DNA from: Rhodospirillales bacterium
GTDB taxonomy: Bacteria > Pseudomonadota > Alphaproteobacteria > Rhodospirillales > Thalassospiraceae
Reading direction: 5' to 3'
NCBI GenBank assembly: GCA_019634165.1
Contig: JAHQVT010000010.1
Coordinates: forward strand, 62,001 to 126,000
Length of the DNA stretch: 64,000 nucleotides
The notes below the pieces were generated by a model, which saw only the letters and a list, made by a program, of their open reading frames with translations, did not search any database and was not told the DNA's origin. Of the stretch, positions 40,542 through 49,722 are shown piece by piece. Within the stretch, counting starts at the first letter, position 1; the number at the start of each line of letters is the position of its first letter. A program made the position numbers and the translations under genes.

Positions 40542-42599
40542 TTAGTAAATCGCTGCGGTTCCTTGGTTCGTGCTGGTATTTTTGGGTGTATCGGTCGGGC
40601 CATCCGATGTTTTGCGATCAACCAATTCGACGATTTCTGAAATCACACGCATCAATTGGTAATCCTTGGGCGTATAGACCGCTGCCACCCCCATCTGACG
40701 TAAAACCAGCATGTCAGCATCGGGGATAATCCCCCCGACAACAACCGGGATATGCCCAGCCCCTTGCGCGCGCAGGCCATTGACCACTTCACGCACCAAC
40801 GGCACATGCGACCCTGACAGGATAGATAGGCCGATCACATGGGCACCTTCGTCAATAGCGTTGCGCACAAGCGCCTCTGGCGTCCAACGGATACCGTCAT
40901 ACAGCACTTCTATCCCGGCATCGCCCGCCTTAACTGCGATCTGTTCCGCCCCATTTGAATGCCCATCCAAACCCGGCTTTCCAACCAGCATCTTCATCCG
41001 TTCGCCAAGTTTGCCGGAAACTTCATCCACCCGTTGACGGAGCTTCTGAATATTTTCTTCATCCCCCGTCACGATCATGGATGTAATCCCAGTTGGCGCA
41101 CGGTATTCGCCAAACACTTCACGAAGCGTTTCCGACCATTCGCCAGTTGTCACCCCGGCATGGGCACAGGCTATCGAACTTTCCATGATATTGCGGCCTT
41201 CGCTGGCTGCTGATTTCAGATCACCAAGCATTTTGGTAATCTCAGCCTGATCACGATCAGAACGCCATGCTTTAAGCTTTTCGATCTGATCTTGTTCGGC
41301 CATGTCATCCACCGTCAAAATTGACTTTTCGCCGGACGTTAACGGGGATGGTTCTGTTTCCGTATAGGCGTTCACACCAATAACTTTGGTAAGGCCCATT
41401 TCGATATCGGCCAGACGTTGCGCGTTGGACCGCACCAATTCCTGCTTCATATATCCTTGATCAACAGCCTCGATAGCCCCGCCCATCGCATCAATCTTGG
41501 CAAGTTCTTCGCGTGCACCTTCTTTAAGGGCACCGACTTTTCGTTCAATCGCCGGGTTGCCATCAAACAGGTCTTCATATTCCAACAGATCGGTTTCATA
41601 CGCCATGATCTGCTGCAAACGCAGCGACCATTGCTGATCCCAAGGTCTGGGCAGACCAAGGGCTTCGTTCCATGCCGGAAGCTGCACTGCGCGGGCGCGG
41701 GCATTTTTTGACAGCACCACCGCCAGCATTTCGATCAGGATTCGGTAAACGTTATTTTCAGGCTGTTGTTCGGTCAGGCCCAATGAATTGACCTGCACCC
41801 CATAACGAAATCGACGATATTTGGCATTTTCGATACCGTATCGATCACGGGTGATTTCATCCCACAACTCGCAGAATGCCCGCATCTTGCATATCTCGGT
41901 GACGAACCGAATCCCGGCATTCACAAAGAATGAAATCCGCCCGACCACCTTGGCAAAATCTTCTTCTGGAACCTGTCCCGAATCGCGCACCGAATCCAAA
42001 ACGGCGATCGCGGTTGCAAGCGCATAAGCCAGTTCCTGTTCAGCCGTCGCACCAGCTTCCTGCAAATGGTACGAGCACACATTCATCGGGTTCCACTTTG
42101 GAACTTCGCGGTAGGTAAAAGCTGCAACATCCGTAATCAGCTTTAAACTGGGTGCTGGCGGGAAGATATAAGTCCCACGCGACAGATATTCTTTGATGAT
42201 GTCATTCTGGGTCGTACCCTGAAGACTCGCACGCGGCGTCCCCTGCTTCTCCGCAACCGCGATATACAGCGATAAAAGCCACGCCGCCGGTGCATTGATC
42301 GTCATGGACGTATTCATCTGATCAAGAGGAATACCGTCAAACAAGGTCATCATGTCGCCCAGATGCGATACGGGCACCCCAACCTTACCCACTTCACCGC
42401 GAGCCAAAATATGGTCCGAATCGTAGCCTGTCTGAGTTGGAAGATCGAAGGCGACCGAAAGACCGGTCTGCCCTTTGGCTAGGTTCTGACGATACAGGGT
42501 ATTGGAAGCAGCAGCCGAACTATGCCCGGCATATGTACGGATCAGCCAAGGGCGATCGCGTTCCGGTTTTGCTGCGCTGCGCTTGTTTTCCATCGACAT
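40542..42599 (-). CDS. ecm: Ethylmalonyl-CoA mutase (adenosylcobalamin-dependent)
   Basis: A 685-residue single-chain B12 mutase with the substrate TIM barrel N-terminal and the B12-binding domain C-terminal. The barrel carries GLSVAFDLPTQTGYDSD, MTINAPAAWLL and EAGATAEQELAYALA. The cobalamin site is KPGLDGHSNGAEQ with the lower-ligand DxHxxG signature near residue 560, followed by GLSILSGSH and VVVGGIIPDAD. The choice of ethylmalonyl- rather than methylmalonyl-CoA mutase rests on the neighbouring ccr and mcd and on family resemblance. The ATG follows AGAGG. It is divergent from ccr. Confidence 0.92.
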   Translation of the reverse strand: MSMENKRSAAKPERDRPWLIRTYAGHSSAAASNTLYRQNLAKGQTGLSVAFDLPTQTGYDSDHILARGEVGKVGVPVSHLGDMMTLFDGIPLDQMNTSMTINAPAAWLLSLYIAVAEKQGTPRASLQGTTQNDIIKEYLSRGTYIFPPAPSLKLITDVAAFTYREVPKWNPMNVCSYHLQEAGATAEQELAYALATAIAVLDSVRDSGQVPEEDFAKVVGRISFFVNAGIRFVTEICKMRAFCELWDEITRDRYGIENAKYRRFRYGVQVNSLGLTEQQPENNVYRILIEMLAVVLSKNARARAVQLPAWNEALGLPRPWDQQWSLRLQQIMAYETDLLEYEDLFDGNPAIERKVGALKEGAREELAKIDAMGGAIEAVDQGYMKQELVRSNAQRLADIEMGLTKVIGVNAYTETEPSPLTSGEKSILTVDDMAEQDQIEKLKAWRSDRDQAEITKMLGDLKSAASEGRNIMESSIACAHAGVTTGEWSETLREVFGEYRAPTGITSMIVTGDEENIQKLRQRVDEVSGKLGERMKMLVGKPGLDGHSNGAEQIAVKAGDAGIEVLYDGIRWTPEALVRNAIDEGAHVIGLSILSGSHVPLVREVVNGLRAQGAGHIPVVVGGIIPDADMLVLRQMGVAAVYTPKDYQLMRVISEIVELVDRKTSDGPTDTPKNTSTNQGTAAIY

Positions 42600-42888
42600 C
42601 GCGACCTCTTGTATTTTTATTACCTTATGTCTTTTCGATAATTTCGCGTAAACGTTATTAAATTATCCACTAGACATCACTTGGGTAATTATATAACAAT
42701 TTGTGCAACGCGATAAAAGCGAAAACAAATACCGCCCTGGTTATCCTTGCAAATAAACCGCAGGACACCGGGGTTGCCCGGGGAAAATAAAATAAATTCC
42801 GTGGCTTGGAGGATCCGTCGACCGCAACGCAGCATAGGTAATTTAATTACTCTGCTACCGGATCGACCCCGAACAAGGAGTGAAGGCC
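42600..42888. promoter_or_regulatory. Divergent control region between ecm and ccr
   Basis: A 289-base AT-rich gap that should hold promoters for both genes. Visible elements are an inverted repeat GTAATT-T-AATTAC at 42838-42850, a GC-rich CCGGG-GTTG-CCCGG hairpin near 42771-42784, and TTGTGCAA and TTGCAAA words near 42707 and 42749. The last two resemble short-chain acyl-CoA regulator sites, which is a guess. The ccr ribosome-binding site AAGGAG ends 8-9 bases before its ATG. Confidence 0.4.
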
Positions 42889-44169
42889 ATGAATACGTCT
42901 GCTGAAGTGCTGCCTTTCCGTGGTGGTCAGGAAGAAAAAGATCTTTATGAAATTGGCGAAATTCCGCCGCTCGGCCATGTTCCCAAGAATATGTATGCTT
43001 GGGCGATTCGCGAAGAACGCCATGGCGAGCCTGATACCGCCATGCAATGCGAAGTCTTGCCGGTCACCCAACCCGACAGCCACGAGGTTCTTGTTCTCGT
43101 GATGGCCGCCGGTGTGAACTATAATGGTGTGTGGGCATCGCTTGGCAAACCGATCTCTGTGTTTAATGTCCATGATTGCCCATTCCATATTGCCGGTTCC
43201 GATGCTTCGGGCATCGTCTGGGCCGTTGGATCAAAGGTCACGCGCTGGAAAGTTGGCGATGAAGTCGTTATTCACTGCAATCAGGATGATGGCGACGACG
43301 AAGAATGTAACGGCGGCGATCCAATGCTGTCCCCGACCCAGCGTATCTGGGGCTATGAAACACCCGACGGTTCGTTTGCGCAGTTCACCTGTGTTCAGGC
43401 GCAACAGTTAATGCCGCGCCCCAAGCATCTGTCATGGGAAGAAAGTGCGTGCTACACGCTGACCCTTGCCACCGCATATCGTATGCTGTTTGGTCACCGT
43501 CCGCACATTCTGCGTCCGGGGCACAATGTTCTGGTTTGGGGGGCTTCTGGTGGACTTGGATCAATGGCGATCCAGCTCATTACCACTGCTGGGGCCAATG
43601 CCATCGGGGTGATATCCGATGAATCCAAGCGTGATTTTGTTCTTGGCCTTGGTGCTAAGGCCGTAATTAACCGCAAGGACTTCAATTGCTGGGGCCAATT
43701 GCCGACGGTCAATGGCCCGGAATTTGGCGACTATATGAAAGAAGTCCGTAAATTCGGTAAAGCAATCTGGGACATCACCGGCAAGGGCAATGACGTAGAC
43801 ATCGTCTTTGAACATCCGGGTGAACAAACCTTCCCGGTTTCGTGCAATGTCGTAAAACGGGGTGGCATGGTCGTGTTCTGTGCAGGAACCACCGGCTTTA
43901 ACCTGACCTTTGATGCACGGTTTGTTTGGATGCGTCAAAAACGTATTCAAGGCAGTCACTTTGCCAACCTTAAACAGGCGGCACAGGCCAACAAACTGAT
44001 GATTGAACGCCGCATTGATCCAAGCATGTCCGAAGTGTTTAGCTGGGATGATATTCCACGCGCCCACATGAAAATGATGCGCAACGAACACAAACCCGGA
44101 AACATGGCTGTGCTGGTTCAGGCAAAACGCCCAGGCATGCGCACAATTGAAGAAGCAGTCGAAGGTTAA
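42889..44169 (+). CDS. ccr: Crotonyl-CoA carboxylase/reductase
   Basis: A 426-residue MDR-superfamily enzyme that reductively carboxylates crotonyl-CoA to ethylmalonyl-CoA using NADPH and CO2, the key step of the ethylmalonyl-CoA pathway. The N-terminal EIGEIPPLGHVPKNMYAWAI and the Rossmann motif VLVWGASGGLGSMAIQL are typical, as is the later EHPGEQTFPVSCNVVKRGG. The ATG at 42889 is preferred over the GTG at 42880 because of AAGGAG spacing. It is followed after 170 bases by mcd on the same strand. Confidence 0.97.
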   Translation: MNTSAEVLPFRGGQEEKDLYEIGEIPPLGHVPKNMYAWAIREERHGEPDTAMQCEVLPVTQPDSHEVLVLVMAAGVNYNGVWASLGKPISVFNVHDCPFHIAGSDASGIVWAVGSKVTRWKVGDEVVIHCNQDDGDDEECNGGDPMLSPTQRIWGYETPDGSFAQFTCVQAQQLMPRPKHLSWEESACYTLTLATAYRMLFGHRPHILRPGHNVLVWGASGGLGSMAIQLITTAGANAIGVISDESKRDFVLGLGAKAVINRKDFNCWGQLPTVNGPEFGDYMKEVRKFGKAIWDITGKGNDVDIVFEHPGEQTFPVSCNVVKRGGMVVFCAGTTGFNLTFDARFVWMRQKRIQGSHFANLKQAAQANKLMIERRIDPSMSEVFSWDDIPRAHMKMMRNEHKPGNMAVLVQAKRPGMRTIEEAVEG

Positions 44170-44215
44170 TCCCACATTGGGGCCGTACCCACAGCCCCTG
44201 CCTTTGACTGATTGC

Positions 44216-44260
44216 TGGCACCCCAAGCGCGTTCTCGCCCGATCGGCGCGCGGGGTGCCA
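44216..44260 (+). repeat. Long GC-rich hairpin between ccr and mcd
   Basis: TGGCACCCC (44216-44224) pairs with GGGGTGCCA (44252-44260), and inside it GCGCG (44227-44231) pairs with CGCGC (44247-44251), with a 2-base bulge and a 15-base loop. No T-run follows. A processing or stabilising element that lets ccr be expressed above mcd is a reasonable guess. Confidence 0.6.
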
Positions 44261-44339
44261 CCACCCTTTCGACGTATTTCGATATCCGATACCGACCAGC
44301 GCAATCGCCCCACACGGTTGCCGACCCGAGGACCAAATA

Positions 44340-46007
44340 ATGACCGATACCGTACTTCTGCCTGACCTCGAACGTTTGTGCGATGACGCGCTGGCTGCAT
44401 TGGCCCCTGTTTCTGATGCCGCAGAAAATGCTTTGCGGAGCAAAGTAACGGTTGATGGCCGGATTAATACTAGCGCATTTGATGACAACCAGTTTTCTGC
44501 CCATGGCTTTGCTTGGTTCACGACCTATGTCACCGCCTTGCAGCAAATGAAAGCATGGGCAAACCGCCTGAAAGATCAGGGTAAATTTGGGCAACTTGAA
44601 CAGTTGATCCTGCAGGCCGCCTTTGGCGAGTACCTTGCCCAAATTCAAGGCGGAATTCCAATGTCGCAAGGCGAGATCATCCGCCTTTCGACCCTTGGCG
44701 TGCCTGATAACATCATCAAAACACTTAGTGCCAATGCATCGGTCACGACCCTTGCTACTCACGGCAATTCAGATGCGACCCGTCGTGCGATTGCCACAGA
44801 AATTGAAGACAGTCTCGATACAGGCCAGTTTGGTGAAACCGGCCTTGAAGACGAAACGCTTGATATGGTCCGTGACCAATTCCGTCGTTTTGTTGATGAA
44901 AAAGTCTCTCCGCATGCCCATGGCTGGCACGAACGTGACGAGCTTATCCCGATTGAGATCGTCAATGAGATGTCTGAACTTGGTGTTTTTGGCCTGACCA
45001 TTCCCGAAGAATTCGGCGGCCTTGGCATGGGTAAAACCGCCATGTGTGTTGTGACCGAAGAACTTTCGCGTGGTTATATCGGTGTTGGCTCGCTTGGCAC
45101 CCGATCTGAAATTGCCGCTGAATTGATCCGACTGGGTGGAACTGACGCGCAAAAAGAACATTACCTACCTAAGCTGGCTTCGGGTGAAATCCTGCCGACG
45201 GCGGTATTTACCGAGCCCAACAACGGATCGGACCTTGCCCATTTGCGTACACGCGCAATCAAAGACGGCGAAAACTATAAGGTTACGGGGAATAAAACCT
45301 GGATCACCCATGCCGCCCGTTCCGATCTGATGACCCTTCTGACCCGCACCGACCCGGATGAGGCAGGTTATCGCGGGTTATCGATGCTGCTTGCTGAAAA
45401 GCCACGCGGAACAAACGACAATCCGTTCCCTGCTGATGGCATGTCCGGCGGCGAGATCGAAGTCCTTGGTTATCGGGGCATGAAGGAATACGAGCTGTCC
45501 TTTGACGGGTTTGAAGTTCCAACCGCCAATCTTTTAGGCGGTGAAGAAGGTCAAGGGTTCAAACAGCTGATGGCAACGTTTGAATCAGCCCGTATTCAAA
45601 CTGCTGCACGTGCGGTTGGGGTTGCGCAAAACGCACTTGAGATTGGGATGCGCTATGCCAAGGATCGTGTTCAGTTTTCCAAACCACTTTATGCCTTCCC
45701 GCGCGTCTATGGCAAAGTCGCATGGATGGTGGTTGAAACCATGATCGCACGTCAGTTGACCTATTTCTCTGCGTTTGAAAAAGATCAGGACATTCGTTGC
45801 GACATAGAAGCCGGGATGGCGAAACTTCTGGGTGCACGCGTGGCATGGTCAAATGCTGATAACGCCCTTCAGATTCACGGCGGGAATGGCTATGCACTTG
45901 AATATCAGATCAGTCGTGTGCTCTGCGATGCTCGTATTCTAAACATTTTTGAAGGTGCCGCCGAAATTCAGGCGCAAGTTGTCACCCGCGGCATTCTCGG
46001 CCGGTAA
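44340..46007 (+). CDS. mcd: (2S)-methylsuccinyl-CoA dehydrogenase
   Basis: A 555-residue acyl-CoA dehydrogenase, longer than the usual ~385 because of an N-terminal extension of about 160 residues, as expected for methylsuccinyl-CoA dehydrogenase. The dehydrogenase core starts near LDMVRDQFRRFVDEKVSPHA and holds ELGVFGLTIPEEFGGLGM, FTEPNNGSDLAHLRTRA and the C-terminal QIHGGNGYALEYQISR. It oxidises methylsuccinyl-CoA to mesaconyl-CoA, giving electrons to EtfAB. GAGGA precedes the ATG. A terminator follows. Confidence 0.94.
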   Translation: MTDTVLLPDLERLCDDALAALAPVSDAAENALRSKVTVDGRINTSAFDDNQFSAHGFAWFTTYVTALQQMKAWANRLKDQGKFGQLEQLILQAAFGEYLAQIQGGIPMSQGEIIRLSTLGVPDNIIKTLSANASVTTLATHGNSDATRRAIATEIEDSLDTGQFGETGLEDETLDMVRDQFRRFVDEKVSPHAHGWHERDELIPIEIVNEMSELGVFGLTIPEEFGGLGMGKTAMCVVTEELSRGYIGVGSLGTRSEIAAELIRLGGTDAQKEHYLPKLASGEILPTAVFTEPNNGSDLAHLRTRAIKDGENYKVTGNKTWITHAARSDLMTLLTRTDPDEAGYRGLSMLLAEKPRGTNDNPFPADGMSGGEIEVLGYRGMKEYELSFDGFEVPTANLLGGEEGQGFKQLMATFESARIQTAARAVGVAQNALEIGMRYAKDRVQFSKPLYAFPRVYGKVAWMVVETMIARQLTYFSAFEKDQDIRCDIEAGMAKLLGARVAWSNADNALQIHGGNGYALEYQISRVLCDARILNIFEGAAEIQAQVVTRGILGR

Positions 46008-46079
46008 TCGCCTAACAGATTGAAATTCGACTATATTTCATTGCGAACCGTGGCCCCTGTGAACAACAAGGGCAACTTT

Positions 46080-46108
46080 GGCCCGTCAGGATTGACGGGC
46101 CACTTTTT
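46080..46108 (+). terminator. Rho-independent terminator of mcd
   Basis: GGCCCGTCA pairs with TGACGGGCC (9 bp, loop GGAT), followed by ACTTTTTC. It lies 73 bases after the mcd stop. Confidence 0.85.
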
Positions 46109-46242
46109 CATATCAACCTAAAGTATGATATATTTCGCCCTTACCTGTGGTGCTAGACTAGATAGAAGTCCAAACAGAGACCTGAAAAATCTGTGGGACA
46201 CCGGCTAAAATGCCGACAGGGAAAAGGGAGATGAGGTCTAAA

Positions 46243-48342
46243 ATGAATTACACCTCGGCAACGCAAGAAAATACAATCTTTACGCGTATATCCGAAGCAA
46301 AAGGCATCTTCGATGAACATGCCGATCAACTTGCTGAAAGTCTCGTCGCAGAGCTGTTTGGAACAGGCCAAAGCAGCGCCGATCCCAGCGATCCGCGAAG
46401 CCATCTTGAAGGCCTTGCTCAGCGTTTTCGCACCTTGGCAAATTCAACCTCCGCAAACGAATTTAACCGTTGCTTTGAAGACCATGTTTTAGCCGACCAA
46501 ATATCTGATTTATCGCCCGATCGATTGATACTGGCTTATCACAAGACCGCGGCAAATTGTGTTGCGCTGGCGTCCCGCACCAAAGGTGTGCGCGCAACAC
46601 CGACTGTAATTGAAGCCGCCCGCTGTGTTTTGATGGCTGATATGGCAAGCCTGATGGCTGCCAAGCAATCTTTGATTTCACGCCAACGCGCAGTTTCTGA
46701 AATCCAGTCGATGTCCGAAATCATCGAACGCGAAACAGATAACATCATCTCGGAAGTCGGGTTTCAGGCAGGCCGGACCAATGATGTCGCCCAAGCCATG
46801 GAAAATGATGCCACCGACCTATCCCAACTGGTTGAACGCATCACAGCAACAACAGACATTGCCAGCAATAATGTCTCCACCGTTGCGTCCGCCACCGAAG
46901 AACTTCAGGCATCCAGCCATGAAATTGCTGATCGCATTCATAAAACCAACGACATAGCAGGCCAGGCCGTTACCCGTGCGCAGGAAACTTCCGATACGAT
47001 GAACAGCCTGTCGGAAACGGCAAGCGAGATCGGCAAAGTTGTTGATATCGTTAAACGCATTTCCGATCAGACCAAGATGCTTGCCTTAAATGCCACCATC
47101 GAAGCCGCCCGTGCGGGTGATGCCGGCAAAGGATTTGCTGTGGTCGCCAACGAGGTCAAAAACCTTGCGACCCAGACCGAAAAAGCGATCTCGGACATTA
47201 ATTCGCAAATCACCGCCATTCAGGGGGCGACTTCCGAAGCCGTTGTCGCGATTGAAGGCATTGGTGGCGCAATTGGCGAAGTAAGCCAACTGTCTTCTGA
47301 TATTTCGGCATCGGTGGAACAACAAACTGCTGCAATTGCCGAAATTTCTGCCAGTGCACAGGAAGTCTCCACCCATATGCAGGGTATTTCCGGCGATATT
47401 GAACTGGCCAGTGCCAAATCACAAAACGCCAGCGAAACTGCAGAAAACCTTCGTATCCTTGCCTCAAACATCCGCAATGATATCAATGAAATGGAAAACC
47501 GGTTCCGACTGGTTCTGCGTAGTGCAGAGGGCACGAACCGACGTCACGAAGAACGTGTCCCCATTGCGGTTGATATCAAAGTCGATTTTGGCGGGGGTGA
47601 TATCCGAACTGGCGTTACTGCCGACATGTCTTTGGCGGGCTTGCTTGCTCGTATTGATGCCAGCGAAAAAGACCATGACAAGTCGGTCATCATCACCATG
47701 GATGATGGCACAGTCTTAAATGGCCTTATCAAAGCGGTTTCCGGGCTTGGCACCCACGTTCAACTCACCGAACTAAATGACCAAGCCAACCAAGTCATTC
47801 TTGGCCACATGAAAAAAACCCATGAACATGACGCCAAGATTGCCGATCTTGGAAAAACTCTGGCTGGCGATCTTGGCAAGGTTCTCGAAACCGGGTTGCG
47901 CAATAACGAAATCACCCACGAAGACCTGTTTAATCCGCGCTATGAATCAATTGCCGACAGCGACCCAAAACAATTCATGACGCCTTATATCCCGTTCACA
48001 GATCGCAGCTTCACCCCGCTTCAAGAAGCCATTCTTGAAAAAGACAAACACATTGTCTTTGCTGCCGGGGTCGATTCAAACGGGTATCTGCCAACCCATA
48101 ACAAAATTTACAGCCAGCCGCAGAAACCCGGTGAACCTGCCTGGAACATGGGCAATTGCCGCAACCGCCGCATTTTTGATGACCGTGCGGGCCTTATGGC
48201 GGCGCGCAATACCAAACCACATCTGCTGCAAACCTATTTCCGCGACATGGGTGACAGTGTTGTCTTCATGAAGGAATGCGACGTTCCGATCATGGTAAAT
48301 GGCGAACAATGGGGCAATCTAAGGATTGGCTACCGCGCCTAA
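46243..48342 (+). CDS. Cytoplasmic chemoreceptor with internal PilZ domain and C-terminal Cache-like domain
   Basis: About 699 residues from the ATG at 46243 (ATGAGG six bases upstream acts as ribosome-binding site; earlier ATGs at 46210 and 46231 are less well placed). No membrane helix is visible. Order: an N-terminal helical domain of ~130 residues of unknown type; an MCP signalling domain ([20 protein letters not shown] near residue 285); a PilZ domain with the c-di-GMP motifs RRHEER and DMSLAG (about residues 430-530); and a C-terminal domain ([33 protein letters not shown]) like a Cache-type sensor. It should couple c-di-GMP and a small ligand to CheA. A terminator follows. Confidence 0.88.
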   Translation: MNYTSATQENTIFTRISEAKGIFDEHADQLAESLVAELFGTGQSSADPSDPRSHLEGLAQRFRTLANSTSANEFNRCFEDHVLADQISDLSPDRLILAYHKTAANCVALASRTKGVRATPTVIEAARCVLMADMASLMAAKQSLISRQRAVSEIQSMSEIIERETDNIISEVGFQAGRTNDVAQAMENDATDLSQLVERITATTDIASNNVSTVASATEELQASSHEIADRIHKTNDIAGQAVTRAQETSDTMNSLSETASEIGKVVDIVKRISDQTKMLALNATIEAARAGDAGKGFAVVANEVKNLATQTEKAISDINSQITAIQGATSEAVVAIEGIGGAIGEVSQLSSDISASVEQQTAAIAEISASAQEVSTHMQGISGDIELASAKSQNASETAENLRILASNIRNDINEMENRFRLVLRSAEGTNRRHEERVPIAVDIKVDFGGGDIRTGVTADMSLAGLLARIDASEKDHDKSVIITMDDGTVLNGLIKAVSGLGTHVQLTELNDQANQVILGHMKKTHEHDAKIADLGKTLAGDLGKVLETGLRNNEITHEDLFNPRYESIADSDPKQFMTPYIPFTDRSFTPLQEAILEKDKHIVFAAGVDSNGYLPTHNKIYSQPQKPGEPAWNMGNCRNRRIFDDRAGLMAARNTKPHLLQTYFRDMGDSVVFMKECDVPIMVNGEQWGNLRIGYRA

Positions 48343-48372
48343 CGATTTGGAAGCGAGCAAACAATAAAAAAC

Positions 48373-48410
48373 AAAACACCCCGGTCATCTGGCCGGGGTG
48401 TTTTACATCT
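48373..48410. terminator. Bidirectional terminator between chemoreceptor and SAH-hydrolase-like genes
   Basis: AAAACACCCCGG pairs with CCGGGGTGTTTT (12 bp, 8-base loop). Runs of A on the left and T on the right allow it to work for both convergent genes. Confidence 0.88.
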
Positions 48411-48441
48411 ACGTTTGTACGATTTTCACGGCATGAACGCG

Positions 48442-49608
48442 TTAGCTATGGGAATGCAGGATCGCTTCTGCGATCTCACGCTCAATCTCTGCTGGGTAAT
48501 CATAGAATCCCGGCTTGAATGATGCCGCACCACCCGATGCCAACCAGTCAATGCCACGGATCAGAATGGCGGAAAACGGATCAAACAGATCTTTGCCCGA
48601 ACCACCCATGCCCGGCGCAAGGTTCAAAAGACTGCCCCGGTTCAGAAGATAAACTTCGCGACCGTTTTCAAGCTCAAACCGTTCAATATAACGGCGCATT
48701 TTCGTACGTTGCTGGCCATCAAGCCATGCGACATCAATTTCGGTGTTTGAATGGCCCACATTGACCAAAATTGCGCCGCGGCGCATCTGCTTGATCTGCG
48801 TTTCACCCAGAATGCCCGACAATCCAGTTGCCGTAACAATGATCGCACTTTCCTTTAACCCATCTTCAAGGTTAACCACACGGCATCCATGATGCTGGGC
48901 TTCAAGGGCACGGACCGGGTCGCGTTCTGCAACCGATACCACCGCACCAAGATTGCGCGCACGTTCGGCAACACCGCGCCCAACCGGACCAAAGCCAATG
49001 ACAAGGACCGAACGCCCATAAAGCGCAAGCCCCGTCACATTGGAAAAGACGGGCCACATTTCCTGTGCCACATGATGACGGTTATGCAGGCGATCTTTGA
49101 TCGCAATATCGTTCCAGTTAAAGACCGGGAACGAATAATCCAGCTTCTCAACCCGGTGCACACCAGTTGTGGTTGCCTCAAGTGCACCATCAACCTTGTG
49201 ACCCTTTTGAACGAATGCCTCAATCAGCTCTCCGCCCATATCGGCAAGGATGTCTGCAGGTTCAGACGACAGAATATCAATGCTTTTGGCGTATTCATCT
49301 GGATTCATGCCCGAAAACGCATGAACTTCAACACCATTCGCGGCCAAATAAGCAGCCGCCACATCATCGGTGCTATCAGGGTTACACGCACCAACCTTGA
49401 CCTTGGCACCAGCCTTTACAAACGGCAGCAAGGTGGGAATGGTGTCTTCCAAGACATGCTGAAAGCTGACAATCGTTTTGTCGCGTAAATCACGTTTGGC
49501 GACATAATTTCCATATTTTGCCGTTACAGGGCAAATGACTTCGCGCCATGCAAGCGTTTCGTCGTTAATCTGGCAGGCAAGGGTGGCGTCCTTGATGCGG
49601 CTTGTCAT
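48442..49608 (-). CDS. Divergent S-adenosylhomocysteine hydrolase homologue
   Basis: A 388-residue protein from the ATG at 49608; the upstream frame to 49692 has no homology. The Rossmann NAD motif is VLVIGFGPVGRGVAERA, and the family TTTGVH segment and NVGHSNTEID are present. Compared with human AHCY recalled from memory, His55, Lys186, Asn191 and His301 are kept, but Asp131 is Met (ADMGGE), Glu156 is Ala (EATTTGVH), Asp190 is His and Cys195 is Val (KDRLHNRHHV). The C-terminal KPDHYRY tail is missing. Canonical SAH hydrolysis is therefore doubtful; an NAD-dependent reaction on a related nucleoside is possible. It is convergent with the chemoreceptor gene. Confidence 0.75.
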   Translation of the reverse strand: MTSRIKDATLACQINDETLAWREVICPVTAKYGNYVAKRDLRDKTIVSFQHVLEDTIPTLLPFVKAGAKVKVGACNPDSTDDVAAAYLAANGVEVHAFSGMNPDEYAKSIDILSSEPADILADMGGELIEAFVQKGHKVDGALEATTTGVHRVEKLDYSFPVFNWNDIAIKDRLHNRHHVAQEMWPVFSNVTGLALYGRSVLVIGFGPVGRGVAERARNLGAVVSVAERDPVRALEAQHHGCRVVNLEDGLKESAIIVTATGLSGILGETQIKQMRRGAILVNVGHSNTEIDVAWLDGQQRTKMRRYIERFELENGREVYLLNRGSLLNLAPGMGGSGKDLFDPFSAILIRGIDWLASGGAASFKPGFYDYPAEIEREIAEAILHSHS

Positions 49609-49722
49609 GGATAATTCTCTTAACTTCGTGGGCGAATGAATTGCCCCATTAGTTAATGGTAGCCTGATCAGATGGAAAGCATTTCTGACCATCTGGTCAA
49701 ACTAAGATCAATTCAAGTAGGA

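Noticed and set aside
40542-42599. Methylmalonyl-CoA mutase as the name of the B12 mutase
   Set aside because: The neighbouring ccr and mcd and the overall resemblance favour ethylmalonyl-CoA mutase; a phylogeny would settle it.
42771-42784. CCGGG-GTTG-CCCGG as a terminator between ecm and ccr
   Set aside because: Only a 5-bp stem, located in a divergent promoter region with no upstream gene to terminate.
43561-44400. Minus-strand open frame of 279 codons opposite ccr
   Set aside because: Shadow of ccr extending into the ccr-mcd gap; no independent coding evidence.
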